The notes: generated by a model not told the origin, from the sequence alone. Shown: positions 45,041-55,857, counted from the first letter of the stretch. The stretch is DNA of 64,000 nucleotides from Tessaracoccus flavus (GCF_001997295.1 NZ_CP019605.1:372001-436000); one strand, 5' to 3'. Made by a program: numbers and translations.

Positions 45041-45955
45041 ATGAGCCAGAGCCTGCGTGAGTACATCGACATGTTGCGAGCCGAGGGTTACGCCGTCGCC
45101 GACGTGCACGGCGAGGATCCGTACCTGATCGACCCGCTCGGCAACGCCGTCGAGACATGGCAGGAGAAGTACCCCTACGACGAGCTGATCAGCCGCAGCG
45201 AGTACGAGACCGAGAAGCGACAGCTGCAGATCGAGCTCCTGAAACTCCAGTACTCGGCCCAGGATCGCGGGACGAAGCACGTCATCATCTTCGAGGGACG
45301 CGACGCGGCCGGCAAGGGCGGGGCGATCAAACGGTTCACCGAGCACCTCAACCCCCGCAACGCGCGCGTGGTGGCGCTCGCCGCGCCGACCGAGCGGGAG
45401 AGGGGCCAGTGGTACTTCCAGCGCTACATCCAGCACCTGCCGACGGCCGGGGAGATTGTCCTGTTCGACAGGTCCTGGTACAACCGTGCGGGCGTCGAGC
45501 GGGTGATGGGCTTCTGCACTGACGAGGAGTACGAGATCTTCGTGCGGCAGGCCCCGATCTTCGAGGAGATGCTCATCGAGTCCGGCATCACCGTCACGAA
45601 GCTCTGGTTCTCGGTGACGCAGCGCGAGCAGCGCACCCGGTTCGCGATCCGACAGATCGACCCTGTGCGCCAGTGGAAGCTCTCACCGATGGACCTCGAG
45701 TCACTAGGTCGGTGGGACGACTACACGGCGGCCAAGACGGCGATGCTGCGTCACACCGACACTGCGGTCGCGCCGTGGTACCGCATCAAGAGCAACGATA
45801 AGAAACGGGCGCGGTTGAACGCGATGAGGTTGTTCCTGGACCTGCACGACTACGACGGCAAGGACGCCTCCGTGATCAAGCCGACCGATCCGTTGATCGT
45901 GACGCGCGGCTACAAGAACCGTTCCGCTGCTCAGCTCGACGAGTCCGACGACTAG
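45041..45955 (+). CDS. ppk2: Polyphosphate kinase 2 (PPK2)
   Basis: A 304-residue PPK2 of the class that phosphorylates nucleotides from polyphosphate: Walker A FEGRDAAGKGGAIKRFTEHL, Walker B-like IVLFDRSWYNRAGVERVMGF, and the lid RDD-like stretch RFAIRQIDPVRQWKLSPMDL. N-terminal about 45 residues are an extension. TAGCGT lies 6 nt before the ATG (leaderless). With ppk1 and pst this makes a second polyphosphate enzyme in the window. Confidence 0.93.
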   Translation: MSQSLREYIDMLRAEGYAVADVHGEDPYLIDPLGNAVETWQEKYPYDELISRSEYETEKRQLQIELLKLQYSAQDRGTKHVIIFEGRDAAGKGGAIKRFTEHLNPRNARVVALAAPTERERGQWYFQRYIQHLPTAGEIVLFDRSWYNRAGVERVMGFCTDEEYEIFVRQAPIFEEMLIESGITVTKLWFSVTQREQRTRFAIRQIDPVRQWKLSPMDLESLGRWDDYTAAKTAMLRHTDTAVAPWYRIKSNDKKRARLNAMRLFLDLHDYDGKDASVIKPTDPLIVTRGYKNRSAAQLDESDD

Positions 45956-45998
45956 GCACGCCCGACGCCCTGGCCGCGGTCGCCTCCGTGGAGCCAGG

Positions 45999-46634
45999 CT
46001 AAAGGAGCGAGCCGAGGGCTTCCATCGCGTCCAGGAGGGGGCGCAGGTCATTGTTGAGCACGCGCTGCGAATTGGCCGACTCGCTGATGCCCTCGGCCGC
46101 CGCGATCGCCGCGTTGTCCAATCCCTTGAGCATGCCGCGAAGCGTGCCGACGGCTCCGTCGCGTAGCCGAGCAAGGTGCGCGTCGACGAGCCGGGCGAGA
46201 GCGTCGGCCGACGGCGTGGCCGTCGGACGGCCGTCGCGGATGGCGGTTCGCGCCGATTCGTGCCCCTTGCGTTGCGAGTGCTCCTTCACCCAGTCGATGG
46301 CCTCGCGTGCGTTCCACCACGCGGAGCCGTCCTGGATGCCGCGGGCGGCGTCGACGATCAGCACCTCGCCGCCACCGATGCCGAACCGCACGTCCCAGCG
46401 GGGCGCCAGCTCGAGTCGGAGGCTGTAGCTTGCAGCCAGTGCCGCGCCGAGGGTGGGGTAGACGCCCTGGAGTTCGTCGCCGACGGTGGGGTGTAGCGGA
46501 TGGGTGCCGGCGACCGCGACGTTGGTGGCCTCCACTGCGGCCAGAACGGCGGTGTGGAGCGCCCCCCGGTCGGCGGAACGGGACTCGACAACATCTACCA
46601 GCAGGGCTGCAGAGAGATCCTTCATTCGGGACAT
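45999..46634 (-). CDS. SatD-family protein
   Basis: A 211-residue protein resembling the SatD family (VDVVESRSADRG, VGDELQGVYPTLGAALAASY, RFGIGGGEVLIVD) with a C-terminal helix-turn-helix-like region (AAEGISESANSQRVLNN). Biochemical role unknown. Minus-strand TAGTAT lies 6 nt before the ATG. Divergent from the next membrane protein gene. AT-rich upstream compared with the neighbours. Confidence 0.65.
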   Translation of the reverse strand: MSRMKDLSAALLVDVVESRSADRGALHTAVLAAVEATNVAVAGTHPLHPTVGDELQGVYPTLGAALAASYSLRLELAPRWDVRFGIGGGEVLIVDAARGIQDGSAWWNAREAIDWVKEHSQRKGHESARTAIRDGRPTATPSADALARLVDAHLARLRDGAVGTLRGMLKGLDNAAIAAAEGISESANSQRVLNNDLRPLLDAMEALGSLL

Positions 46635-46727
46635 ATGTAGATACTAGCTTAATCATGGAGGTATGAAGCCCTTGGCTTCATCAAGATGCCTGGGGATTAT
46701 GTCGTCGGTGCCGTGTAGCGTGCCCAT

Positions 46728-47144
46728 GTGGAATGGACCACTGTTGGGTTGAAAGCGCTGATCGTCCTGGTCAGTGCGCTGGCGGCCATGCTCGGCAACC
46801 CCCTGATCCGGCTGCTTCTTCGCCGCATCGACAGGTCGGCCGAACCCGACGACGTGGAGCAGGCACGGGCGAACCTCGGCCTCGTGCAGGCGCAGAAGGA
46901 GCTTCCCGGCGGACGGTGGGTCGGGATCCTGGAGAGGTTGGCGGTCTACGCATGCATCGTTGCGTCGTTCCCCGCCGGGATTGCCATGGTGTTGGCGGTC
47001 AAGGGACTCGGGCGCTACGCGGATCTTGTCACCGAGTCGGACCGTTCCCGCAAGGGTGAGTTGTTCATCATCGGCACCTTCGCCTCCATGCTCTGGGCCG
47101 CCCTCTGGGGCGGCATCGCCTACTGGGGGGTGCGCGCGTGGTGA
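46728..47144 (+). CDS. Membrane protein of unknown function
   Basis: A 138-residue protein with three predicted helices: near 8-26, 71-90 and 113-135. No known motif seen. It faces a SatD-family gene with 93 bp between; SatD is often next to a small membrane protein. TAGCGT lies 6 nt before the GTG. Ends by overlapping the HD gene. Confidence 0.5.
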   Translation: MEWTTVGLKALIVLVSALAAMLGNPLIRLLLRRIDRSAEPDDVEQARANLGLVQAQKELPGGRWVGILERLAVYACIVASFPAGIAMVLAVKGLGRYADLVTESDRSRKGELFIIGTFASMLWAALWGGIAYWGVRAW

Positions 47145-47710
47145 TCGACGGCCACGAGGTGCCGGCCTCGGTCTTCACCAGCCTCAGGCAGCGGTGGGCA
47201 GAACCGCATCGGGTCTATCACTCGGCCTCACACCTGGCCGACGGGTTGAAGGCCCTGGATCGGCTGGGCGGCCAACCCATCGAAGTGCTGGCGTTCTGGG
47301 GGCACGACGCGGTGCACACCAACACCACCCCCGACGACGAACGCGCCTCTGCCGTGGTGATGGAGGACCTGCTCGCCGGGCACCTGCCGCTCAGCGTTGT
47401 TGAGGAGGTGCGTCGCCTGATCCTGCTGACGGCTGGCCACAGCGTCGAGCCCGGCGATGACGCAGGGGCTCGCCTCTGCGACGCCGACCTAAGCGGCCTC
47501 GGAGCGGACTGGGAGCAGTACGCGCGCAACGTCCAGGGAATCCGGGCCGAGTTGCCGGATCTCTCCGACGAGGGGTGGAGGGAAGGCCGCGCAAAGTTCC
47601 TGGCGGGGTTCCTGGAGCGCGATCGTTTCTACTCCACCGAGCGCGGGCGCGCGCTGTGGGAAAAGCAGGCCCGAGCCAACCTGACTCGGGAGTTGGAGGG
47701 GCTCACCTGA
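47141..47710 (+). CDS. HD-superfamily predicted metal-dependent phosphohydrolase
   Basis: About 189 residues, similar to the COG4339-like group: RWAEPHRVYHSASHLADGL, then FWGHDAVHT (paired His-Asp metal ligands), LILLTAGH and DADLSGLG. Substrate unknown. The GTG at 47141 overlaps the preceding stop (GTGA); GTG 47138 is equally possible. Confidence 0.7.
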   Translation: MIDGHEVPASVFTSLRQRWAEPHRVYHSASHLADGLKALDRLGGQPIEVLAFWGHDAVHTNTTPDDERASAVVMEDLLAGHLPLSVVEEVRRLILLTAGHSVEPGDDAGARLCDADLSGLGADWEQYARNVQGIRAELPDLSDEGWREGRAKFLAGFLERDRFYSTERGRALWEKQARANLTRELEGLT

Positions 47711-47809
47711 GCTCTGCACGGTTCCCTGGGCCCCCGCACCCGATGGCTCGAAGGAGTGTGGATGTGGCGTGTGGCTTGAAATCGAGGCGCGGGAAGGCAG
47801 GATGGGGCC

Positions 47810-48271
47810 ATGAGCGACAACACCTCTGTCCAGGTATCCCGCACGATCAACGCCCCCGCCGATAAGGTCTTCGAGCACCTCACTCTGCCGGCGAACCACG
47901 TCGAGCTCGACGGCTCGGGCTTCATCCGTTCCGTCGCGCACGGCGACCGCATCCAGGCCGTTGGCGACGTGTTCACCATGAACATGGAGGGTGATCACAT
48001 GGGCGGCGAGTACCAGACCGACAACCATGTCACCGCGTACGGCCGCAATGCCGTCGTGGGCTGGGCCACCGCTCCCGCAGGCACCGAGCCGCCCGGGTGG
48101 ACCTGGGTGTGGGAGCTGGAAGGCGAGGGCACCGGGGCCACCAGGGTGACGCTCACCTACGACTGGTCGAAGGTCACCGACAAGGAGCTTCTCAAGAAGG
48201 TCTCCTTCCCCCTCGTCGAAGAGTCGAAGCTGGAGGATTCGCTGGCCAAGCTCAGCGAGGCGCTCTCCTGA
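47810..48271 (+). CDS. SRPBCC-family protein
   Basis: A 153-residue START/Bet v1-like fold protein: VQVSRTINAPADKVFEHLT, then a hydrophobic-pocket pattern and RVTLTYDWS. Ligand unknown. CAGGAT lies 6 nt before the ATG. Followed by a strong hairpin. Confidence 0.75.
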   Translation: MSDNTSVQVSRTINAPADKVFEHLTLPANHVELDGSGFIRSVAHGDRIQAVGDVFTMNMEGDHMGGEYQTDNHVTAYGRNAVVGWATAPAGTEPPGWTWVWELEGEGTGATRVTLTYDWSKVTDKELLKKVSFPLVEESKLEDSLAKLSEALS

Positions 48272-48292
48272 CGCAACTCGTCAAGCAAGCGC

Positions 48293-48327
48293 GAACGGGC
48301 GCGGACCATTGTGGTCCGCGCCCGTTC
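48293..48327. terminator. Strong hairpin terminator between convergent genes
   Basis: GAACGGGCGCGGACCA-TTG-TGGTCCGCGCCCGTTC: a perfect 16-bp stem, 21 bp after the SRPBCC stop. Probably also protects against typA read-through from the other side. Confidence 0.75.
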
Positions 48328-48418
48328 CGCGTGTGGTGCCGGCTCAGCTCTCGGCGAGCAGCCGGTAGAGACGCTTCTTTTCCCTTGCCATCTCCCACGG
48401 GGCCGTACGCTGAGACCG

Positions 48419-50281
48419 TCAGAGCTTCTTTTGACGGTTGCGCACCTTCTGTCGCTCGTTGCCGTCGAGGATCACCTTGCGGATGCGGACCACGGCCGGG
48501 GTCACCTCCAGGCACTCGTCGCCGGCGCAGAACTCGAGCTGCTGCTCCATCGACATCTGCTTGGCCGGGATGAGCCGTTCTAGTTCGTCGCCGGTGGAGG
48601 ACCGGACGTTGGTGAGCTTCTTCTCCTTGGTGGGGTTGACGTCCATGTCCTCGGCGCGGGGGTTCTCGCCGACGATCATGCCCTCGTAGACCTCGGCGCC
48701 GGGGGACACGAACAACGTGCCACGCTCCTGGAGGTTGAACAGTGCGTACGACGTCACCACGCCCTTCCGGTCAGCCACCAGTGAACCGGTGGGGCGGGTG
48801 CGGAAGTCGCCGGCCCAGGGCTCGTAGCCCTCGGCCACGTGGTTCATGATGCCGGTGCCACGGGTCTCGGTGAGGAACTCCGTGCGGAAGCCGATGAGGC
48901 CGCGCGCGGGGACGATGAACTCGAGGCGGACCCAGCCGGTGCCGTGGTTGACCATCTGTTCCATCCGGCCGCGCCGAAGACCCATGAGCTGTGTGACGAC
49001 ACCCACGAACTCCTCGGGGATGTCGGCGGTCAGCCGCTCGATCGGCTCATGCAGCTTGCCGTCGATGGTCTGGGTGACCACCTGGGGCTTGCCCACCGTG
49101 AGCTCGAAACCCTCACGACGCATCTGCTCAACGAGGATCGCGAGCTGCAGTTCGCCTCGTCCCTGGACTTCCCAGGTGTCGGGACGTTCTGTGGTCAGCA
49201 CCCGGATGGAGACGTTGCCGACCAGCTCCTGCTCGAGCCGGGCCTTCACCAGGCGGGCGGTCAGCAGCTTGCCCGACTTACCGGCCAGCGGTGAGGTGTT
49301 GATGCCGATCGTCATCGAGATGGACGGGTGGTCCACGTGGATGAGCGGCAGGGGCTTGGGATTCTCGGGGTCGGAGAGCGTCTCGCCGATCATGATGTCA
49401 GGGATGCCGGCGATGGCGACGATGTCGCCGGGGCCGGCGCTGTCGGCCGGTACCCGGTCCAGTGCCTCGGTCTTGAGGAGCTCGGTGAGCTTGACGGTCT
49501 GCACGGTGCCGTCGGTCTTGCACCACGCCACCTGCTGGCCGCGCTTCAGTTCGCCCGCCACGACGCGGAGCAGCGCGAGGCGCCCCAGATAGGGGGACGC
49601 GTCGAGGTTCGTCACGTGGGCCTGCAGAGTCGCACCCTCTTCGTACTCCGGGGCAGGGATGTGCTCCATCAACGTGTCGAAGAGCGGCTCCAGGTTGGGG
49701 GAATCGGGCATGCCGCCATCCTCCGGCTGCGTGAGCGACGCCCTTCCGGCCTTGGCGGAGGCGTACACGATCGGGAAGTCGAGGATGTGGGCGGCGTCGT
49801 CGTCGATGAGGTCCATGAACAGGCCGTACGTGTCGTCGATGACCGCCGAGATCCGGGCATCCGAGCGATCGACCTTGTTGACCACGACGATGATCGGGAG
49901 CTTCTTCGCGAGCGCCTTGCGCAGCACGAACCTGGTCTGGGGGAGCGGGCCCTCGGAGGCGTCAATGAGCAGGATCACCCCGTCGACCATCTCCAGGCCG
50001 CGCTCCACCTCACCGCCGAAGTCGGCGTGGCCCGGGGTGTCGATGATGTTGATCGTCACGCTCGAGCCGTCCGGCCTGATGTGCTGGACCCCGGTGTTCT
50101 TCGCGAGGATGGTGATGCCCTTCTCCCGCTCGAGGTCCATTGAGTCCATGACCCGGCTGTTGACGTCGGAGCCCTCTCGGAAGGCTCCGGACTGCCACAG
50201 CATGGCGTCGACGAGCGTCGTCTTACCGTGGTCGACGTGGGCGACGATGGCGACGTTTCGCAAGTCTTCGCGTTTTGGCAT
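48419..50281 (-). CDS. typA: Ribosome-associated GTPase TypA/BipA
   Basis: A 620-residue translational GTPase: P-loop AHVDHGKTTL, switch region DTPGHADFGGEVER, VVNKVDR, then EF-G-like domains III and V and the BipA C-terminal domain (VNHGTGWVRLEFIVPARGLI; RTEFLTETRGTG). Acts in 50S assembly and stress/cold adaptation. A leader of some 20 bp with GGGAG precedes the ATG. Confidence 0.97.
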   Translation of the reverse strand: MPKREDLRNVAIVAHVDHGKTTLVDAMLWQSGAFREGSDVNSRVMDSMDLEREKGITILAKNTGVQHIRPDGSSVTINIIDTPGHADFGGEVERGLEMVDGVILLIDASEGPLPQTRFVLRKALAKKLPIIVVVNKVDRSDARISAVIDDTYGLFMDLIDDDAAHILDFPIVYASAKAGRASLTQPEDGGMPDSPNLEPLFDTLMEHIPAPEYEEGATLQAHVTNLDASPYLGRLALLRVVAGELKRGQQVAWCKTDGTVQTVKLTELLKTEALDRVPADSAGPGDIVAIAGIPDIMIGETLSDPENPKPLPLIHVDHPSISMTIGINTSPLAGKSGKLLTARLVKARLEQELVGNVSIRVLTTERPDTWEVQGRGELQLAILVEQMRREGFELTVGKPQVVTQTIDGKLHEPIERLTADIPEEFVGVVTQLMGLRRGRMEQMVNHGTGWVRLEFIVPARGLIGFRTEFLTETRGTGIMNHVAEGYEPWAGDFRTRPTGSLVADRKGVVTSYALFNLQERGTLFVSPGAEVYEGMIVGENPRAEDMDVNPTKEKKLTNVRSSTGDELERLIPAKQMSMEQQLEFCAGDECLEVTPAVVRIRKVILDGNERQKVRNRQKKL

Positions 50282-50419
50282 AGGTGTGCTCCCTTGGGGG
50301 ATAGATGGCTAAGGGCCATCGAAAAGTGTAAAGCCGCAGCGCGCTGTCAAGAAACACAGCGGATCCGCCCGGCGCTCATTCGCGGAGACCTTCCCCCTGA
50401 GCCGCCGAGAAGCGAGCCC

Positions 50420-50851
50420 TTAGCTCGTCAATTCCTGGTAAGCGGTCTCGGAGGAGTCGCGCAGGAACTGGGCGCACCGCTGCTGTTCTTCGGACTCCCC
50501 GATCCGGCCGGCCGCGACGCTCAGGGCCCACAGCGCCCGCAGGAAGCCGCGGTTGGGTTCGTGCTCCCACGGCACCGCGCCCGAACCCTTCCAGCCGTTT
50601 CGACGCAGCGTGTCGAGGCCCCGGTGGTAGCCGGTCCTCGCGTAGGCGTACGCGGCCAGGGAACTGCCCAGGTCGTCGTCCGCGAGGCAGGTTTCGGCGA
50701 GGAGCGCCCAACACAGCGACGACTCTGGGTACGCCGCGACCACCTCGAGGAAGTGCTCCCGGCCCTTCTCAGAGATCGCTGCCAAGGCCGGGTCCTCGGG
50801 CAGGTGCACGACGACGTCGGAAGCCATCAAATTCGGGTGCGTCTCGCTCAT
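50420..50851 (-). CDS. DUF3151 protein
   Basis: A 143-residue soluble protein of the DUF3151 family, seen mainly in actinobacteria (VAAYPESSLCWALLAETCL, AYAYARTGYHRGLDTLRR, GWKGSGAVPWEHEPNRGFLR). Function unknown. TAGGCT lies 6 nt before the ATG on the minus strand. Confidence 0.8.
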   Translation of the reverse strand: MSETHPNLMASDVVVHLPEDPALAAISEKGREHFLEVVAAYPESSLCWALLAETCLADDDLGSSLAAYAYARTGYHRGLDTLRRNGWKGSGAVPWEHEPNRGFLRALWALSVAAGRIGESEEQQRCAQFLRDSSETAYQELTS

Positions 50852-50879
50852 GTCGTCAGCCTAGCCCCCACCTCTGCGA

Positions 50880-51284
50880 CTACTGGGGACGGCGCAGGCC
50901 GCGCCACAGAAACGAGTCGCTGACGACCATGCCGCCGAGAGCGAGCCCCGCGGAGACCCCCATCCAGACCCAATTGCCCGCGGCCAGTTCGCGGAGCGCC
51001 CCGTCGGTCAGGCCCCACGTGACGATGAGCAGCATCAGGCCGATCGCCAGGTAGTTCCACTGGACCAACTTGCGCCGGATATGCGAGTACCACCCGACCC
51101 CCGCCAGCCCTCCGATGAGGACAGTGAAGGCGAGGCTGGAGATGACCCTGGCGCCTCGTGTGACGGGCAGCACGATCTCGAGAGGCCACAGAAGGAGCAC
51201 GACCACGCCGAAGATGGTGGCGGCGGTGGCCACCCACAACGCTGCGACGTGCCAGACGTCGGCACGTCGAGTATGGGCCAGCAC
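50880..51284 (-). CDS. Four-helix membrane protein, unknown function
   Basis: A 134-residue protein with four hydrophobic segments and no recognised motif. Its start overlaps the dhaM stop, so it is probably translated with the dha operon. Confidence 0.5.
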   Translation of the reverse strand: MLAHTRRADVWHVAALWVATAATIFGVVVLLLWPLEIVLPVTRGARVISSLAFTVLIGGLAGVGWYSHIRRKLVQWNYLAIGLMLLIVTWGLTDGALRELAAGNWVWMGVSAGLALGGMVVSDSFLWRGLRRPQ

Positions 51285-51994
51285 TATTCGCCGAACCCCG
51301 ACTCGATGAACCGGACCAGCGCGTCGATCGCCGCCTGCGCGTCGGGACCGCTCGCCTCGAGGTGGAGGGTGTCGCCCTTGCGGGCGCCAAGCGTTGCGAG
51401 ACCGATGCTGCTCTTGGCGGGCACGGGGCCCTGGACTCCCTTGCTGACCAGCACGTCCGCGTCGTGGCGCTTGGCTTCGGCGACGAACATCGCGGCGGGG
51501 CGCGCGTGCAGCCCCGTGTCGTTGACGAGGGTCGCCTCCGCCCGCACCTCCGCCGAGCGGCGGGACTCGGGTTCGGCGGCCATCTCTTCAACGGTGCCCA
51601 GCGCTGCCAGTTTGGGCCGCAGGGCGCTGAGCGCCTCGGCTGCCACTTCGTCGAGTGAAGCGTCGGTGGCGGACCGCACCATCGCGGCCAGGACCCCCTC
51701 GACGAACGGGGCGGCGAGCACCCGGATGTCGGGGCGCTCACCGTAGAGCTCGGCCCCGAGCTCAGCGCTCATGATGGCCGAGCCGATATCAACGAAGACG
51801 ACCACGCCCTCGCCCTGGTCGACCTCCTCGATAGCCGACATCACGCGCGTGGCGTCGGTACCGAGACCGCCGTCGGGCATGCCGGCGGCCAGAGCGACCG
51901 GAGGTGCGTCGTCGTGAATCATCTCCATGGCCATCTCGACGACCGCCTCGGCCAGCCGTGCGCTGTGTGAGACCAGCACGATGCCGACCGCCAT
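51284..51994 (-). CDS. dhaM: Dihydroxyacetone kinase phosphotransferase subunit DhaM (EIIA-HPr fusion)
   Basis: A 236-residue protein. Residues 1-125 are the EIIA-Man-like DhaM domain (VLVSHSARLAEAV, catalytic His10); about 145-236 is an HPr domain (VNDTGLHARPAAMFV, phosphorylatable His; then the Ser-containing KSSIGLATLGA loop). It passes phosphate from PEP:PTS Enzyme I to ADP bound on DhaL. No Enzyme I domain is fused here, unlike E. coli DhaM, so a separate EI must supply phosphate. Confidence 0.92.
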   Translation of the reverse strand: MAVGIVLVSHSARLAEAVVEMAMEMIHDDAPPVALAAGMPDGGLGTDATRVMSAIEEVDQGEGVVVFVDIGSAIMSAELGAELYGERPDIRVLAAPFVEGVLAAMVRSATDASLDEVAAEALSALRPKLAALGTVEEMAAEPESRRSAEVRAEATLVNDTGLHARPAAMFVAEAKRHDADVLVSKGVQGPVPAKSSIGLATLGARKGDTLHLEASGPDAQAAIDALVRFIESGFGE

Positions 51995-52629
51995 CAGGTG
52001 CCGATCACGTCCGCAAGAGCGTCGAACAGATAAGCCGACGACGTTGCACCAGGGTCGCAGTGCCCCGCGGAACGCTCACCCAGGTAGCTGGCGCGGCCCT
52101 TGCGGGCGACCATCGGGGTGGTGGCGTCGCGCCCCGCAGCGGCGGCCTGCTGGGCGGCGTCCACCGCGTCCCACAGGTCGGCGCCGTCGGCGAGGGCAGC
52201 GTCGTAGGCGTCGATGGCGGGCGACAGCGCATCCACCATCGTCTTGTCCTCGAGCTCGGTCTTGCCACGGGCGATGAGACCCTCGAGGCCCGCGCGCAGC
52301 GCCTTGCCGAACTGGTCCGGTTCAAGCTCCACCACGGAGCCTGTGGCCATGCCCATCTTCATCAGCAGTGTGCCGTACAGGGGCCCGCTGGTGCCGCCGA
52401 CGGTGCTCACCAGCGTCATCCCTGCCTTCTTGAGAAGGCCGTCGATGGTGGTTGCTTCGTCGAGGTGGGTCACGACGGCCGCCGTGCCGCGGGCCATGTT
52501 GGCGCCGTGGTCGGCGTCGCCGATCGCCGAGTCGAGCTCGGTCAGATACGTCTTGTTCTCGTCGATGATCGCCGCGAAGCGGCGCAGCCAGTCAGCGAGC
52601 AGATCGAGTGTCAGCGTGGATGAGGTCAC
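51994..52629 (-). CDS. dhaL: Dihydroxyacetone kinase subunit DhaL
   Basis: A 211-residue subunit carrying tightly bound ADP/Mg: DSAIGDADHGANMARG provides the metal-binding aspartates, and VGGTSGPLYGTLLMKMG the nucleotide loop. The GTG at 52629 overlaps the dhaK stop (GTGA). Confidence 0.95.
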   Translation of the reverse strand: MTSSTLTLDLLADWLRRFAAIIDENKTYLTELDSAIGDADHGANMARGTAAVVTHLDEATTIDGLLKKAGMTLVSTVGGTSGPLYGTLLMKMGMATGSVVELEPDQFGKALRAGLEGLIARGKTELEDKTMVDALSPAIDAYDAALADGADLWDAVDAAQQAAAAGRDATTPMVARKGRASYLGERSAGHCDPGATSSAYLFDALADVIGT

Positions 52630-53621
52630 AGGCCCCACCGTAGCCCTGCTGTCTTCACCGGCGCGTCCCAAAGGCGAATTAGCTCATCGTCGGCTTTCAC
52701 CAGGGTGAGGGAGCAGCCGGCCATGTCGAGGCTCGTGATGTAGTTGCCCACAAGGTTGCGCTCGATCTTGATCCCGGCGGCCTCGAGCAGCGCCACGACC
52801 TCGCCGTACATCAGGTAGAGCTCGATCAGCGGCGTGCCACCCATGCCGTTGAGCATGGCGATGACCGGTGCGCCGGTGAAATCGAGGTCGTGCAGGATCG
52901 GATCGACGAGCTGCTTGGCAATCGACTTGGCGTCCGCCATCGGCTCGCGGTGTCGGCCGGGTTCGCCGTGGATGCCGATCCCGATCTCCATCTCGTCGGC
53001 GGGTAGGTCGAACGTCGGTTTGCCCGCCGAGGGGACGGTGCACGAGGTGAGCGCCATGCCCATCGAGCGTCCGTTGTCGGCCACCTTCTGCGCGACTGCC
53101 TTGACCGATGCCAGGTCCTGTCCCTCCTCGGCGGCTGCCCCGACGATCTTCTCCAGCAGCACGGTCGTCCCAACGCCGCGGCGGCCGGCGGTGTAGAGCG
53201 AGTCCTGAACGGCGACGTCGTCCGCCACCAGAACGGTCTCGACCTGCACGCCCGCGTCGGCTGCCATCTCGGCGGCCATCTCGAAGTTCATGACGTCGCC
53301 GGTGTAGTTCTTGACGATGTGGAGGACTCCGGCCCCGGTGTCGACCGTCGTGGTCGCTTCCAGCATCTGGTCGGGCGTCGGGGAGGTGAAGACCTGGCCG
53401 CAACAGGCCGCATCGAGCATGCCGAGACCGACGAACCCGCCGTGCATGGGCTCATGTCCTGAGCCGCCGCCGGAGATGATGGCGACCTTCCCCGAGTCCT
53501 TCGCCTCGGCGCGGTAGATGACCCGGTTGGTGTGGTCTACCCGGACGTTGCCGTCCGAGGCCTCGATGCCCTTCAGGGCGTCGGCCAGTACGTCGTCGGC
53601 GGAGTTGATGAGCTTCTTCAT
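52626..53621 (-). CDS. dhaK: Dihydroxyacetone kinase subunit DhaK
   Basis: A 331-residue subunit that binds dihydroxyacetone as a hemiaminal on His218 (GIGIHGEPG), the same residue number as in E. coli DhaK. Other landmarks are GGGSGHEPMHGG and NGMGGTPLIELY. First gene of dhaKLM; GGAGG is upstream of the ATG. No dhaR activator is visible. With DhaL and DhaM it feeds dihydroxyacetone into glycolysis. Confidence 0.96.
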   Translation of the reverse strand: MKKLINSADDVLADALKGIEASDGNVRVDHTNRVIYRAEAKDSGKVAIISGGGSGHEPMHGGFVGLGMLDAACCGQVFTSPTPDQMLEATTTVDTGAGVLHIVKNYTGDVMNFEMAAEMAADAGVQVETVLVADDVAVQDSLYTAGRRGVGTTVLLEKIVGAAAEEGQDLASVKAVAQKVADNGRSMGMALTSCTVPSAGKPTFDLPADEMEIGIGIHGEPGRHREPMADAKSIAKQLVDPILHDLDFTGAPVIAMLNGMGGTPLIELYLMYGEVVALLEAAGIKIERNLVGNYITSLDMAGCSLTLVKADDELIRLWDAPVKTAGLRWGL

Positions 53622-53801
53622 GGTGCCTCCTACATCGGGCGCGGCGGCGCTGCCACGCGGTCTCCATTGTCTCACCGGTTGTCTGCACTTTCCAGATCTA
53701 GCCGGTGCTGGCTGCTGGTCGTCGGCACGCCACAGCGGCTGGCCGGGTAGAATGCGGTGGCACGGCCCCGTGCGACGCGCGGGGCTTCATCTATGTGTTG
53801 A

Positions 53802-55097
<1,296 letters not shown>

Positions 55098-55098
55098 G

Positions 55099-55857
55099 GT
55101 GGCGCAGAAGGGGCCGCTGGCACTGCGGCTGTGGAACTTCAAGAAGGCGTTCATCGAGGACGACACCCCCGTCGACGACCTGTCCTTCCTGTCGCGTCAC
55201 CGTGACACGCTGCGCGAACTCGTCATCACCGGGGATGAAGAGATGGACGTGGCGGAAATCAATCAGCTACGGGCCCTCGAGCGCCTGAACATCAATGCCC
55301 CAGGCGGTGCCAATGCTGTCCTTCGGCTGGCGGGGATGCCGTCGCTGAGGCAGCTGTCGATCCTTGACCGGGGTCCTGAGGGCAGGCGCCTGATCGTCGA
55401 TTTCGGCGGAGCGACGGAGATCCGCCAGGTGTTGCTGGCGGCCCCGGACGAAAGTGAGGTCGCGGCCGTCGCGGCCCTCCCTCGGCTGGCTGACGCGACG
55501 CTGGAAGGGGCAGGGGCGTTCCCCGCCCGCTTCGCGTCGCTGGAACTCACGGACCTGACCGTGACGGGCGTGACGTCCTGGCCGGCGTCGGTGACAGGGA
55601 TCGAGCGCGTGGTGAGTCTGGAGGTCGCCGAGTCGAGAGGGCTGGCTGATCTCTCGCTCTTCGCAGACGCGAGCCCGCTGCGTTTCCTCACCCTGTTCGA
55701 CCTCCCGGGACTGCGAAGCCTCCGGGGCGTGCGCTTCGCCGACGACGCTGAGATCGACATTCAGGGGTGCCCCGACCTGGTGGACCTCGGCGAGCTTGAT
55801 CCCGGCCGTGCCGTCGGGGGCGCCGTGACCGGCAGCCCCCGGCTGGGTCTGCCATGA
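55099..55857 (+). CDS. Leucine-rich-repeat-like protein
   Basis: A 252-residue soluble protein with irregular leucine-rich strands (LNINAPGG, LRQLSILDRGPEGR, LRFLTLFDLPGLRSLRGV). One base after the purA stop, so probably co-transcribed with it. No signal peptide. Function unknown. Confidence 0.5.
   Translation: MAQKGPLALRLWNFKKAFIEDDTPVDDLSFLSRHRDTLRELVITGDEEMDVAEINQLRALERLNINAPGGANAVLRLAGMPSLRQLSILDRGPEGRRLIVDFGGATEIRQVLLAAPDESEVAAVAALPRLADATLEGAGAFPARFASLELTDLTVTGVTSWPASVTGIERVVSLEVAESRGLADLSLFADASPLRFLTLFDLPGLRSLRGVRFADDAEIDIQGCPDLVDLGELDPGRAVGGAVTGSPRLGLP

Noticed and set aside
48293..48327. Regulatory RNA after the SRPBCC gene
   Set aside because: A plain perfect hairpin between convergent genes is better read as a terminator.
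53761..53800. Purine riboswitch upstream of purA
   Set aside because: Only a short GC hairpin; no purine aptamer landmarks.
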